Shown here one piece after another: positions 24,570 through 36,244 of a stretch of 64,000 nucleotides of DNA. Numbering within the stretch: position 1 is the stretch's first letter; every line of letters starts with the position of its first letter. Source of the DNA: Paragonimus westermani (Eukaryota > Platyhelminthes > Trematoda > Plagiorchiida > Troglotrematidae); contig QNGE01000974.1 of the NCBI GenBank assembly GCA_008508345.1, forward strand, positions 23,132 through 87,131, written 5' to 3'. A program made the position numbers and the translations under genes. The notes beneath the pieces are model-generated. The model did not search any database and was not told where the DNA came from. It saw only the letters and a program-made list of their open reading frames with translations.

Positions 24570-25464
24570 TGATGATACTGTATCCTGGGCATACCGGGCG
24601 TGTCTTTACAGTTTTTCGTCCACGCCTATGCAGGTTCATGTGGTCGAGATTGTGGAACACTTGTGGTTTGACCCCATGCGCATGCCTGCAAATATTCATC
24701 TGATGGTCGGCACAGTTACTGAAAAAAACCGAGCGCTCTGGCAATGACCATCACCCAACATAGTGAAAACTGGATGCAGTCATTGTGAAAACCGGGTCAA
24801 CCGTGTGTTGGTGGAATGTGAAACCACAGTGGTGTTAGCTGTATTGGCCAGACGACGAATTATCGAATTTGGGACATAATGTGTTGTCTTTAGATAAAGA
24901 GCGTGTAACACCCTGATTTGGAATTTTAACTTTCCTCCTCGATTACGCTAACTGCTACCATATTCCCCCTAATACTGTCTGCGTAGTGTTCAACGTGGGG
25001 TCGACGAAGTTTGCACAATTCAGAGTGTACATGTTCCAACTGTAATGAGCCTTAGACCTATGTGACTTGAACAATCCCAGACTTGTCGAGGTGCAGTAAG
25101 ACTAGGTGTTCGACACACCGCTCTTGAGCATGTCATTCTCTCATTAGGCAGAAGTGAAGTGTCCCATGCAAGCGGTCGGCCACATATGCCTGTTAGTGAT
25201 ATTTGGTTTGTCTGTTCATCCCGAGAGTTTATTTGCAAATCACCAGCTCAAACAAGGTCAATGCATGATTATTGTTTTTTTCGTAGGAATATTTATAACC
25301 AACCATTTGTATGTGGCATTTATTCAGGTTAACCGAGATAAACAGTAACAGTCTCTTGGACACGTGTGTTGTTGCGGTTAAACATCCTGAAATTATGACA
25401 TACGAACAAAACGCAACATTGTGAAAATACTCGTAGGTTGTAATGGGCGAAATTTGATTAGAAA
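24570..25464. other. Unassigned sequence
   Basis: No feature recognised between the plus-strand PLE relic and the solo PLE tail. Confidence 0.35.
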
Positions 25465-25580
25465 ATTGGTCCCGTTGAACAGTTTGAACAGTGCAGATCG
25501 AATACGAAACTGGTAGATACAAGCACTTCGTATTGACTCGTCAGTTCCAAATTTCTGACAATGTAGGTCGCTTTTTTAAT
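25465..25580 (-). repeat. Solo PLE 3' tail (same subfamily as right edge)
   Basis: The sequence is closely similar to 63500-63650. Shared blocks include CAGTTTGAACA, GCAGAT.GAA, ACTGGTAGAT, CAAGCA.TTCGTATTGACTC and TCAGT.CCAAA. No GIY-YIG coding sequence of this subfamily is attached, so it is a solo 3' terminal fragment or terminal repeat. Confidence 0.7.
25511..25549 (-). ncRNA. PLE-type hammerhead ribozyme, lightly degraded
   Basis: Minus-strand order: TGGAA, CTGACGA, GTCAATAC, GAAG, TGCTTGTA, TC, TACCA. CTGACGA is a permitted core (CUGANGA). Stem III pairs as TGC with GTA, including one wobble. GAAA has become GAAG, and stem I has one A-A mismatch compared with the copy at 63551-63589. 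Activity is doubtful but family membership is clear. Confidence 0.65.
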
Positions 25581-25860
25581 GCAAACAAGCAATGGGGTGA
25601 ACAATATTTTTTCGACTATGTACTGCTTTCAGTGTTTACAAAAATGGATCAGGAATGTTTATTTCTAATGAGAAACAGAATGCACTGGTTAAAGACGTGT
25701 TTTAGAGTGATCGATATCTAACCCTCTCAATGCACTGAAAATTTCAAAGAAATTCGCCGAGAATTATGTTGTTAATTTTGCGCGCATTCCGAACAAGGAA
25801 ACCTCAAGAGTTACTGATTATTTCGTAAAAATTCCCAGCGTAGTCATGAAAAAAATGTGT

Positions 25861-25898
25861 AGCGAACAAGCTCGTTTTCAGTGATTCATCATCAGGCT
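25861..25898 (-). ncRNA. PLE family A hammerhead-like motif
   Basis: Minus-strand order: AGC, CTGATGA, TGAATCACT, GAAA, ACGAGCTTGT, TC, GCT. AGC and GCT pair at the base of stem I. It lies about 100 nt downstream of the GIY-YIG stop of the PLE at 26.0-27.1 kb. Both core strands are exact; stem II pairing is weak, so the fold should be tested. Confidence 0.5.
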
Positions 25899-26001
25899 GA
25901 ATACATCACATTTATATCAAACATTCCACGATAGAATCGTTATGGGAGTAAACGGGGGACGTGTGGTTAATGAGGTCAATCAGTTCAATGTCGCACTGCA
26001 A

Positions 26002-26515
26002 TCAAGTACCCACTTGAACAATGGGTCTTGACAGGCTAACCGGATGGGTGGTTGGCCAAGGCAAATCCAGAGCCTGAACAAAACGTTTCTGGGCGCACAG
26101 GGATGGATCATACATTCGGATCCCAATAACCTCTGCTGCAGAGAGAATCTTGCTCCTCACCGTTCTTGACCGGATGACCTTAACTCGGTAGATTGGCCGA
26201 AATGCGTCCCTTACGTTGACAGTGTGATTTGAATCCACCAGATGTGATAGTATGGCGCTGCAGACAGACTTTGTTATACCACTGTTGAGCCAAGCTGGAT
26301 GATATTCCCGGATCCGTTCCGATAAGCGTCTAGTCGTGCGGCCAACATAACTGGTCCCACAGGAACAGGTAAATGAGTATACACAAAGCGAGGCTGCAGA
26401 AATAGGCACTTTATCCTTTAGGCGCGGGCACAAAACCGGATTGGACGTGAAGTGGACTCGTAATTTAGCGGCGTAGAATGTTCGGTTGACTGCGCTTGTG
26501 AGCCTACGTGTAATA
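26002..26515 (-). pseudogene. PLE GIY-YIG endonuclease
   Basis: Begins with RLTSAVNRTFYAAKLRVHF, then CPRLKDKVPISAASLCVYSF, then TCSCGTSYVGRTTRRLSERI with REYHPAW. YSFTCSC..SYVG is the GIY...YIG strand pair, and the Arg in GRTTRRLSERIRE is the expected helix arginine. The C-terminus carries HLVDSNHTV..DAF..IY and the end segment QALDLPWPTTHPVS. The frame is open from about 26515 to the stop, so this domain alone is uninterrupted, although the rest of the element is broken. Confidence 0.85.
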
Positions 26516-27095
26516 GATCAATCCAACGAAGCCCTCTTCGGCTAAAGTATCGCCTTTGAATGGTAGTCCGATATGCACAACTTTCTTTTCTACAGAGTAC
26601 AGCTGGTCTTCTACCCTCCGCTGTTGCATGGCCCCATCTGTGAATCTTTCCGGGTATCCATTCTGTATGAATATTGTGCGTATGAATGCTGATTCTTGCG
26701 CAATTGTGTCCTCCGTGCAAATCCTTAAGGCTATTCCCTTCAAACAGCCGATCAGATTTCTTTTTGAGACATGTGGTACGAAACTATTGAAATGAATATA
26801 TTGATCAGTCCAAGTATCCTTTCTATGTATCGCCCGCTGAATTGAGCCATCAGCACGGTGACGTAAACGTACATCCAAAAAGCCTAGTTGGCTACTTCAT
26901 TTCGGACTCCAACGAAAATGGTAAATTTTGGTGCGCGGAGTTGAATGTTGCCAAGATGTCAGTTGGGTTTACGTTATTATCGAGTACGCAAATGATGTCG
27001 TCAACATACCTCTTATAAAAATTGCATAGGCGAATTGTTGGACTCAACTGTTCGTTTTCTAATTTCGCCATAAAAATGTTACTAATTAGGATGGC
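26504..27095 (-). pseudogene. PLE reverse transcriptase C-terminal part
   Basis: In minus-strand order: ISNIFMAKLENEQLSPTIRL, then NFYKRYVDDIICVLDNN with the YVDD box at 26997-27008, then ILATFNSAHQNLPFSLESE and an in-frame stop. After a frame change it continues with LDVRLRHRADGSIQRAIHRK, HFNSFVPHVSKRNLIGCLKG, IFIQNGYPERF and VVHIGLPFKGD. These are the usual PLE RT palm-to-thumb landmarks (FYKRYVDD, HRK..T..Y..F.S..P, NGYP, LPFKGD). The fingers and motif A are missing. Confidence 0.85.
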
Positions 27096-28781
27096 TTACT
27101 GAAAGCACTTGCATATCTGTTATGTTCCCCAAACGATGAGATTTTGCCCCCAGTTTAATTTGAGACTATATTTCAATACGTTCATTTTACATCGTCAGGT
27201 CCAAAGCAACAATGTTGGCCGCAATACCAGGAGTACTGTTAACCTAAATGTGCTATATTTGTTCCGCTTAAAATCCCCAGTTTTAGTAAGAGAATGATAT
27301 AAGGGGCAGATAAAAGTGGAACACTGTCACCTAGGTTTGATGATCACTGGCAGTTATTCAATTTCAGTCGGACAAGAAACGCACACTTGAGAAGGCTACT
27401 TTAAATTGACGGAGTGACTTGAACAACAATAGGTGCATTACACAGTAAAGATGAGTCCACAGTTACCTGCGTTACTAAAAAAAATCCAGTTCATTTCAAG
27501 TACTGAAGACTCTCCATTACACGGTTAAAACAAACGAAATTATGACAAGAGAGCATTGAATTCAATGGTAAAGCAGCTTAGCATTAGTTTTGAAGATGCG
27601 CGCAGAACTATGGTGACTCACACAGACTATGAAAAATGCCTCATTTCCAGTGGATATTTTTTGAGTTAAGGTGTGTTAGTTTTCAATCATGACGCCTGCT
27701 TCGATGCCTGGCGCAAAATATGGCGGATAAACCCTCGACACTTTGGAGAGTTTTCACCATTTCACGTGGCAACGAGATGTATTCATCACTGGGACATATT
27801 TCATCAGAATCTGGCTTATGATGTAACGATCTTTTCTGACAATGTGGCGTAACCTTCTCAAACGTGTTCAATGAGACTAAGATTTTTCGATCTGTATAGT
27901 AAAGGAACTGGCCAAACTCCTCCTAGTTTTAAGAGCTCATTTGGTGAAGAAATCAGCCGCTTGAAGCAAGCGTTTTCGTATCACACTCACAGATTTCACT
28001 ATTCACTTGCCGCTTTCGTTAACTCACGAACGTGCTACAGCATTGAAGCTTTTCGAGGCAATGTTTGGCCTAGCTGGCCATAGTGGTGTCCTGAGCAACG
28101 CCTAATCACCCATACACATCTTCGCCTCATGCTTTCGGTTACAGTTTAGCACAAAATCCATCTGTCTATCATAGATTTAGAAATCTCCGAAACCGTGCCG
28201 CTGTCTTACGTTGTGCCAATTCTCACTGAATTCCGAAATGACATGATGCTACAACCCTCCAGTGATATTTAAGTCAGTGCAGCTGATCGATCATATAAGC
28301 ACACATTTGATGGGTGTGCCATCTCAAAGACCATTGGCTCCAAATCGGGCTTTTGTCATAGAAGCGGTTATATGTGACAAGAGCAACCGTCAATAGAAGA
28401 AATGGTCACGAGCCACTTAAGAGAGAAAGTTTTGTATTAGGGAGTATAAATTACTTGTACCGTATTTTCGAGCACTAGTACAATTTACGTCCTGGCATTC
28501 AAAGGAATTTTATCTCAGCTATCCGGTAAATGATCAACCAGCGCGCCAGATTGTAACATCTTAAACCTTACAGTTTCGTTTTTCCGTTAAACTTGTACAG
28601 CTAAAAACAACCTTTCTGGTAAACATGCAAAGATTTCTTGTTTAGACAGTAACTAATAAGAAATCCGTTTGAAAATCAAGAGAGCAAAACTGAATAAACT
28701 GTCATCTTTGGTTATTGTACAGGTCCACATGATGTAGTGATGACCAGGAAACCCTTAATCAGAACACTCGTTCTGTGAGCC
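27096..28781. other. Unassigned sequence
   Basis: No motif-bearing frame or repeat copy was recognised. PLE homology ends at the start of this stretch. Confidence 0.35.
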
Positions 28782-29039
28782 AGAGACGCAAAGGGCGTAA
28801 GGGTGATGTGTCCAGAAAACCGTTACATGGGTTGTGTACTTCAACAAGACGACAAACAAATCCACTGCAACGAGGGCAGCACTACTCCCAGAACGCAAGG
28901 TTGTCACGGACGCCAATGCTCAGTTTCTCAATTTACCAATATCGATTTGATGACACTTTGTACTCTAGTGCTTATTCTTGTATTTTTTCCGCGGCTAATT
29001 CAATGTCAAAATCCACGTTCCTATCCCGCTGCTGAATAG
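28782..29039 (+). CDS. Candidate terminal exon, Cys-rich with membrane segment
   Basis: After a possible acceptor (GCCAG at 28777-28781) there is an open frame to TAG at 29037. It has a Cys-spaced segment (MCPENRYMGC, then HCNEG, GCHGRQC) followed by a hydrophobic run (LMTLCTLVLILVFFPRLI) and a short tail. This layout would suit a small surface protein ending in a membrane anchor. No family is recognised and chance is a serious alternative. Confidence 0.15.
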   Translation, partial: RDAKGVRVMCPENRYMGCVLQQDDKQIHCNEGSTTPRTQGCHGRQCSVSQFTNIDLMTLCTLVLILVFFPRLIQCQNPRSYPAAE

Positions 29040-29753
29040 TAGTTGTATGAGTAGTATAGTGTGATCGTTCGTCCTCACTACACTAGCAACGGTTATGGAC
29101 GTTTGGAAAATATATATCCACGACTTTCCTGTGATTGAGAACACAAAAGGTAAAATTTTCAGACGGTCGGTGCTAAAGTTGAAGCAGGCAACATTATCCC
29201 TAAAACTTACCTAGTTTGTCTACAAAATCACAATAATTTTGCGCATGTCGTTTGTTCAGTTAATCTGGCCAACGTTTTTTATTTTGACCATGAGTTTCCT
29301 GACAAATAACTTGATCAAAAACAGCTGAGAATCTGTGGAAAAAGCATTACTGTTTACTTAAACTTTTTATCTTTCAGGTAAACGTTGAGCAGAAAAATCC
29401 AAAAACTGAACACCGTATAATTTTACGTGTAAAATGCTACACTTGTTTGAAAACGAACACTGTTAACAGCATACGTTTGAACTGAATGCAGAGGGTGGTT
29501 TTCTATTAAGTCCATTTATAACCATCATTATGGTCGTTATCGTAGACATCAGTACGTCAATGGTTCACAATGCTAAACAGGCATGAGAAAAGGGAGTGTT
29601 GGATAGAAAGAAGACAAAGGAACGGAAAACCGCCGCCTCTACCTTCGAATTTTCAACGTCAATACGTCTACACCTCGTAAAGAAAACTACGGAGTTGTAA
29701 GTGAGATCAAAGTTTCACCGACAACCAACCCTGCCCTGCGTCACTGCGTGCAC
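29040..29753. other. Unassigned sequence, includes LINE 3' flank
   Basis: The right end probably holds the 3' untranslated part of the RTE-like LINE, which starts at 29754. Nothing else was recognised. Confidence 0.35.
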
Positions 29754-31640
29754 TCACTTCAGTGACAACTCAGCCAAACAAAGACAACATTCCAGCCACT
29801 GAGTCCGATCAGCTACCATCTCACCTGACGTCTTCAGTCGCCCACTCTCTGAGTCGTGAGCTTCCCAGCTCGGAAAACGAAATGAACCTACAGTGACCAG
29901 TCTCATCCTGAACGATTTCACTTCCCTATGCCAGGCCATCATCCGTCTACCCAACATCTTACGCCAGTCGGCCGCAGCGTCGGTAAAGTGCTTGACGCAA
30001 CAGACGACTAGCTGACATTCCTAATACATCATTTAATCATCCAAGTCTGTACAAATGTAAGAAGTGTGCAAAAGAACTCGCTTGAAAATCATTGCCAAAT
30101 ACCTGCTTCCTAATCTCTTCGTTGCTCATCCACTGGTGCCATCCGATTTGGATAAGTGGACGCAAACATCAAACCACAGATCAAATACCTGAAGACAGTT
30201 CACCTCTTCTATTCCGAAAGACCGAATGTCGCTGCCGTGAAGTAATATAGCCCTCACTGTTGTCTCACATACGCTACTCTTATGCTTCGGATAGATACAT
30301 TTTTGTCTCCATACATACCCCAGATTAGCGAAGACCGTCATAGCCTTAGAGATCCACGCTTCTGTTTCATTCCTTACACCTCCGTCGCCACTAATGCAAC
30401 TTCCCAGATATAAAAACCGGTCAACAACCCCCGTAACTTCATTATCTAACAACAAATCTACGTAATAACAACAGACGTTCACAAGCACTTCGCAGTTTGA
30501 AGCTGTAAAGCGCATTCCGAAGTTCTTAGCAGAGAGCGAAATAGCATCTAGCATAGTTTGTACCGTCAGGACAGTCAAGACCAGTCTTCTAGTAGCTGGT
30601 AGGTCAACGCTGACATCCTGTGGTTTTTGCAGACAGTCCTCCGGTATTTCGTCTATGACAAATTTAAACAAAAAATGGTGAAACTGGATAACCTTGACGT
30701 ACGCCACTGCTGATGCCGTGAACTCCAAACTGAGCTGAATTATGGGGACAAAGCCATGACAGTATGTTTGCATACTTGGTCAGTAGACCACAGCGTTTAA
30801 ATGACCTTAAGTGTAGAACGATCTACCGGATCGAATGGACCTTCGTGATCGAGATATACAGTAACTGTTGGCTGGCGGTGTATATGGCACAGCTCCAGAA
30901 CCTTGCAAGGGGTGAAAAATTGTTCAATATACCCTATGAAGGTTTGTTTTCAGAACAGCACTGATCCTAGTTGCAATGGATGCCTGAACCCTAGTGATGA
31001 CTGGGGTCAAGCTGATTCCTCCACGGTTCTCGCGGTAGCCTTTGAAGCTCGTCATGAGCATGGGAGCTCGTATCCAGTGACCCCGGCACAAAGTAATGTT
31101 CCCCATCATTTACTTAAATTGAAATAACACAGCCAGTTCCTGTACTCGTTTATTCTCACCTTTTTTTAAAGGTGGCGACAGGGAAACATCCGGGCCAGTA
31201 ACCGTATTACGTTTTGGAGCTGAAGTGCGATTACGATTTTCCCGGGTAGTCTTAAATCTGTTGACCAACCTGTCACCTTGTAAGTTCGTGGCGGTAAAAC
31301 ACTAGTAACGGCAGAGCAGTTAACTTGATTATCAGAATGTTCCACCCAGGGATCTAACCTCATGGACTTATTAGGTATGAGTGTACCGTTTGCCTCGCTG
31401 ACAGCATCGCTGACAGACGGTAGCCTGAGACCAGTAGCACAGAGGAACGTGAATATTGTGCCGGTGTTTCTTGAGGAGAAGGCGGTTTCCATTTCCTTAA
31501 CTTTTTCCATTGGCTTAGCTGCACGATCTGCGATCAGGCTACACGTTAGCTTTCTACGGATATGCCTCCTAAACTTGATATATGAACTGCCATGAGGAAT
31601 GTTGCGTATGGTATCCAACACACCTGCAATTTTCTCTGAA
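29754..31640 (-). mobile_element. RTE-type LINE, 5'-truncated and decayed
   Basis: Minus-strand blocks run in order along about 1.9 kb. Pre-RT linker: RKLTCSLIADRAAKPMEK, EME.AFSSRN, FLCATGLRLPSVSDAV. RT start: GYRENRGGISLTPVITRVQA. Motif A region near 30818-30860: TVTVYLDHEGPFDPVDR. Middle: FKFVIDEIPEDCLQKPQDV. Then SLSAKNFGMRFTASNCEVLV, then VVDRFLYLGSCISGDGGVRN, AWISKAMTVFANLGYVWRQK. Tail: QWMSNEEIRKQVF, then MAWHREVKSFRMRLVTVGS. These match trematode RTE-like RT proteins. The segment that should carry YADD (about 30551-30606) is deleted, and frameshifts and stops are frequent. The endonuclease is missing. Confidence 0.85.
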
Positions 31641-32467
31641 ACTCAATGTTTTTACTGAGTGGACCACCATGTCGCAGGCTAATGTTCCTGGATAAAGAAT
31701 AGCCTATGAGATTTGAGTCCAACATGTGTGAGGATCATCGATGTGAGATCTGCCTAGCCTGATTCCTAAGCTAGTTTGGTATTTCTGTTTTATCGACGGC
31801 AACGACCAACCGTTTCGTTCGGCAAGGTCGTTGCCCAGCATGAAGTTGAACGCAACAGTGACGTACCAGCGCACGATGTGAACCCGAGCATATGCTTCAA
31901 GAAGAATGAATTTCCTGACTGTAAATTGAATCGGTTGGGAGACGCACTGAAACGAAGTCAACCGGTGATCTGCAGAAGGCTACGGCCAACCAATGTCGGC
32001 AGTATGAGCAAGCTGGTGATCGGTCCAGATGGCCCACTGCTGTTGCACCGGATTATGCTATAATTAGGATCGAGGTAGACAAGTTGTTTAGGTGTGCCAC
32101 GCGTTGGAACAAACGAACTACAAGCAAAGCCGAGCCGACTAAGTCGTCTGTACCGATTGTGATTCTTCATTTTACTGATGCAACTTGTCTATAATGCAAA
32201 CGACAGGAACTCAATAGGACTGAGATCCGCTTTGTGTCACAGGTTCTGCTCTTGATTTTGTTTCGAAAGAAGCTTGTGATTAGAGTTACACCATCTATAA
32301 CTAACGGTCATGTGGTCTGTTTGAGACGAGGCTCGATTCGAAGAAGGATGCTGTGAGTTATATCAATGACGTGCACGATACCTAAAACTAGTGATGACTA
32401 AAATTAGCCTACGCTTAGCACAAGGGTGCAACATTCGTTCATCATTATCCGAGCAACGCAATGTTAC
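31641..32467. other. Unassigned gap between two LINE relics
   Basis: Frames of 70-95 codons occur on both strands but none shows a retrotransposon or host motif that I can defend. It may be decayed LINE sequence or host DNA between two insertions. Confidence 0.3.
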
Positions 32468-33995
32468 TCAAATCATGCTACTTAAACGAGAATCGGCTTC
32501 ATCAAGGCGGCCAGATATAGATAAGATAAGTCTGAGATCTTCTAGCTTTAGTGGGAGAGATAGATCTGGTAAACTCTCCATTGCTTTGGAGTCCACTAAA
32601 AGTAACTCCATTGGTCGATAGTTTGCTGGGTTTTCTCCGTACCCTTCATCGCTTATAGACGTGACGGTGAACTGCTTTGGGGCTTGAGGTAGATGACCAG
32701 CTGATGGGGAGACATGAAAAAGCGCTGCTAGTTGATCTGATTTAGCAGACGATGACAAGGGGTGTGAAGTCCGGTCCAGGTGATTTATAAACTACCCTGT
32801 CTTCCGATTTGATTCTGACTTACGACACTGCAGATTATGACGAATTAATATAGTTACCGTCTATGTGCTAATGATTAATGATTTGCTGTTAGGCACACGT
32901 ACTTACTGAATGCCCACAATGTTATCCTCTTGCTAATCCGTATCCTTAACTCAACCAGAGGTATGAGGTTGTAAAATACCAACCCCAATCCCTGTGTTTG
33001 CTGAGATTTGCTGCAGAGGAGTGGAGGATTCCGTTTCAACTTCTGAGAAAGACCGCGTTGGTAACAAAACCGATCCTGTTTGATAAAAGCCGTGATAGGA
33101 TTGTGTTAAATGAAATATTCATTAAACACAAGTTCACCCTGTTCTAGTTAGCGTCCTTTCCAGACTGAAAGTTTCAATATAATCAGACGTTCGGTTCTAT
33201 CGTTTGGGCCCATTAGTTGTCTACTAAGCCGGGGATGCTTTGATGGAAGGTGGCTGTTAGCGACTTCGGAGATTTAGTCAGCGGTTAGGTGTCAGTTATC
33301 ACCTAGGTTGAGTATAGTGGAGCCATCCCATTCAACATTGGTAAGCTGTCTTCACCACTGAGAAGTTCGTATTGCGGTAGGTCTTTATACCTGTGTTCTG
33401 GAGAACATTTTGTTTAGTCCTATGTAAAAGACTGAGTTAACTTTTCCCGTGATCACTGCGATCAGGTGGAGCTGTGATATTTGGACGAACTATCCTGTCA
33501 ACCGCGTTGGTACGAATGTGATCAAGACAAGATGGCGTTAAACTCAAACCCTTCCTCTTATGGTCCTGGACATGCTGGAATAATCCGGCTTCCATTACTA
33601 CCTTAAGAAATCCCCAGTGGATGAAGATGTTGCAATAATGAATAAATGGTTCCTGAGGTCTAGTTCTGTGTGATTAAAGTCTCTCACCAATAAAATTTGA
33701 GTTTGACGTAAAGATGATATCCTCTGCAGAGCGTGATGCAAAACCTTGCTGACATCCATGTGCACAGAAGGCGAGTCATGAATTGAGTGGTGTCGAATAC
33801 TAAACAAACTTATTAAGAAATATCCAGCAACAAACTGTCAGGAATAATCGAGGTCTTTACAGGTCAGTCCAAATAAAGAGCTATCCCGCCAACTTTACCA
33901 AATTTCCTATCACTACCAAACAGTTTCATAGCATGGCTCCAAAATTCACTGTCGTAGTATATTCTAGGTCACCCGGCGTTTGGACCATGTAATAG
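32468..33995 (-). mobile_element. CR1-type LINE endonuclease and linker relic
   Basis: Minus-strand order: KLFGSDRKFGKVGGIALYLD near 33870-33930 (the GG.ALYV strand of AP-type endonucleases); QILLVRDFNHTELD near 33660-33690 (catalytic GDFN box, here RDFN); EAGLFQHVQDHKRKGLSLTP, SCLDHIRTNAVDRIV and DRSDHG near 33446-33600 (TPSLLDLI.TN and the catalytic SDH). The linker follows at 32468-32758 with AKSDQLAALFHVSPSAGHLP and TVTSISD, as before the RT of CR1-like elements. Frames change between blocks and no RT core is found, so it is dead and 3'-incomplete. Confidence 0.75.
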
Positions 33996-34631
33996 CTACT
34001 AGTAAATCAGAACCAAACTTTAAAAAGACATTCTTGTTACCGATTTAGGAGCAATATGTCTATTGTGCTTGATTCTCTCATTTCTTTCTAAATTCATATA
34101 CATCAGCACCGTATTCGATTTTCACGTTTTTTTGAAGTGTTTGTTGATATACCATTTGGAGCAGTTTTCCTGCAAATTAACTGTAAAACATTTTACCGCT
34201 CTTAGAAACTTGTGGAGAAGAACACCTATTATCAGTCAACTTTGATGACAATATGAATCGATGTGAAAATTCATTCTATGACATCATGGCAAACTGTCTG
34301 ATACATAACTCGACAGCACTGCAATAAAACAACTGTTTACTTGTTATATGCAGTTGGTGTGGCCAAAAATTCAACCGTTTGTTTAGTGTGAGTGTACTAT
34401 CAGAGCGGAAACATTTTTTTCATTCACTGTCATCTACAGCCGTTGTTCCATTTTGAAGAGTGCAAACGTGACTGCTTTAGTGTCAATAAAGTCCAACCAG
34501 TTGCCAGATTCAATGTGGAGGGCCGGTAAGGCTTGTCGAGCCTGCAAGTATATTGTAACATGTGTTCACATTTTTCGTTAACTCAGAACACGACGCAAAG
34601 CAAACATAGTGCGCGTGTTCCCTCATTCCAG

Positions 34632-35033
34632 CTGAATCTGACGGTGTTGTCAAGGCAAAATGGGCAAAACAGACAAGTTCAGACGAGGTCAGCGAGACCA
34701 TAGATACAAGTGGAGTTAACGTTTTAATACCACTGAGTAACACTAATGGGGCAAATGGGACCATGACAGATTGATCGATCATGATGAAGAAAATGGCTGA
34801 GGACAATCACATTAACAATCGCATTAACGAAAGTCTCTGCGTGTACAACAGTGGATTAATCAGTCGAATTCAATTATCACGGCCGCTGCCAGGATTGGAC
34901 TGACTGCCTTTGATGCGGTAAATCGGATGAAAGGAAGTGTCTGGGCTGAAGACGAGAGACAGAATGGCAAAGCATGCCACAGTAGCACCAGTAACTGTCT
35001 TGGCAATTTCGCTATCAGTTCAGGCTGGTGAGT
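34632..35033 (+). pseudogene. Coding-like stretch in three successive frames, unidentified
   Basis: After a pyrimidine-rich acceptor (GTGTTCCCTCATTCCAG ending at 34631) an open frame reads ESDGVVKAKWAKQTSSDEVS, ETIDTSGVNVLIPLSN and then stops. A second frame follows (MMKKMAEDNHINNRINESLC). A third (NSIITAAARIGLTAFDAVNR, MKGSVWAEDERQNGK) ends at a GTGAGT donor after 35033. Composition is protein-like, but the frame jumps suggest a decayed gene or mobile element. No family is recognised. Two minus-strand frames of 98 and 66 codons overlap and are an alternative reading. Confidence 0.2.
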
Positions 35034-36244
35034 GATCAAAGATACGTTTAGATAGAACAAACTGCGCAGGTTGCGTCTTGATTTTGGTTTGGTCGTAACA
35101 AAGCGCTATCTCAATTTGGATTTGTAAAGTAAGCGACTTCATCGGAATGAATTACTTTGTACCGTTCGCCCTGATGATAATGATTTTTGTGATAAACACC
35201 TGGGAAAAACCGTGTTCGGTACATTGATTTACTATAGCATTTCTTCGTTTAATCAAGAAAACCCAAATCCTACTGAGAAATTCCTAAGTAATTCTTTTTG
35301 CAATTTTCGATTCTGAGAGTAAAATATCGTTGGACAGTCGGTAGTGCAAATTATGTGGCCGAAAACGACATCAATTTCGGTGTAACACTGTTTTCTAATT
35401 AATGCGGACTGGCTTCCCTCGCCAAAAGAGATGAAAGTTGTAACCTCATACAACATATGGGCTCTGTCATCCCTCATATAGTGAAAGATGTTCATTGCAT
35501 GGTATTGGGTCCATCAGTAATTGCCTGGAAGGAGATATTTTACACCAACAGAGTATGCAGACGAATGCAGTTAAGTGAATTGTGACGTTCACTTTGTCCA
35601 CTAATTCACTGAATCCGTACCCTAAATGTGCTGGTCAACCAGCACGCAAACGTGGTTCTACTAGGCAGGTTTTCTATCTCCATATGAATGATCTTTATGC
35701 TGAATGGTTTTTAGAGGTATTAAAGATGGTTCGTTTTCAATAGTGTTCCTCTCTGTCCAAGCCGAGGTCTGTTACATTTTGTATAAACAAGTACAACTCG
35801 TGGTATGCTGATAACATCACCAAATATTTTTGATTGTTCTGTTAATTGTTGCAGAGTGCCCATTTTTTGCCTGTCTGGCTGAGATCATTATAACCCACGA
35901 CAATAGAAGTTATGTGACACCCTATGATTCTTAGTGAGCTCACGATGAATTCACCAAACTGAACTCTGTAAAACCCCGACACAGGTATGTCATGATGCTC
36001 CAAGGGGAGTAATTCGAATGAATTTATCTGTTTTCCCCCCCAGAAATTTATATCCTCATTGCAACATTTTCTTCACAATTTAACTAGAGCAGGTTTGGGA
36101 GTGATTGTTTAACTCAAGCATTAATTGGTTTATATCTTTGTCAAAAGCATCGATTTTAGCGTTACTGTGCACTTGTCGAATAATGAAAGTGACACAAATT
36201 CAGATAAGAATGACAGGCAAGTTGTTCTGGCAAATGATGTTGCA
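35034..36244. other. Unassigned sequence
   Basis: No feature recognised on either strand. Confidence 0.35.

Larger units (their letters stand above)
26002..27095 (-). mobile_element. Penelope-like retroelement, 5'-truncated
   Basis: The 3' part of a PLE: the end of the reverse transcriptase palm with the YVDD catalytic motif, then thumb, linker and GIY-YIG endonuclease, followed downstream by an HHR-like motif. PLEs use the RT to copy RNA at a target and the GIY-YIG domain to nick DNA. Coding blocks are in order on the minus strand but split by a stop at 26892-26894, a frame change just after it, and another near 26515-26545. Homology fades beyond about 27095. It is dead but relatively recent, since long stretches remain readable. 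Confidence 0.85.

Noticed and set aside
24124..24744. 206-codon open frame on the minus strand, the second longest in the window
   Set aside because: The plus strand here carries a recognisable PLE GIY-YIG relic and its tail; the minus frame has no motif and is an antisense by-product.
31704..31961. Retroviral-type aspartic protease hint (FMLGNDLAERNG)
   Set aside because: The DTGA active site is absent and the flanks are LINE-derived; judged a chance resemblance.
34860..34960. Possible further HHR-SINE copy (CACGGCCGCTGCC on the plus strand)
   Set aside because: Only a short GC-rich match; the ordered blocks and ribozyme core of the family are absent.
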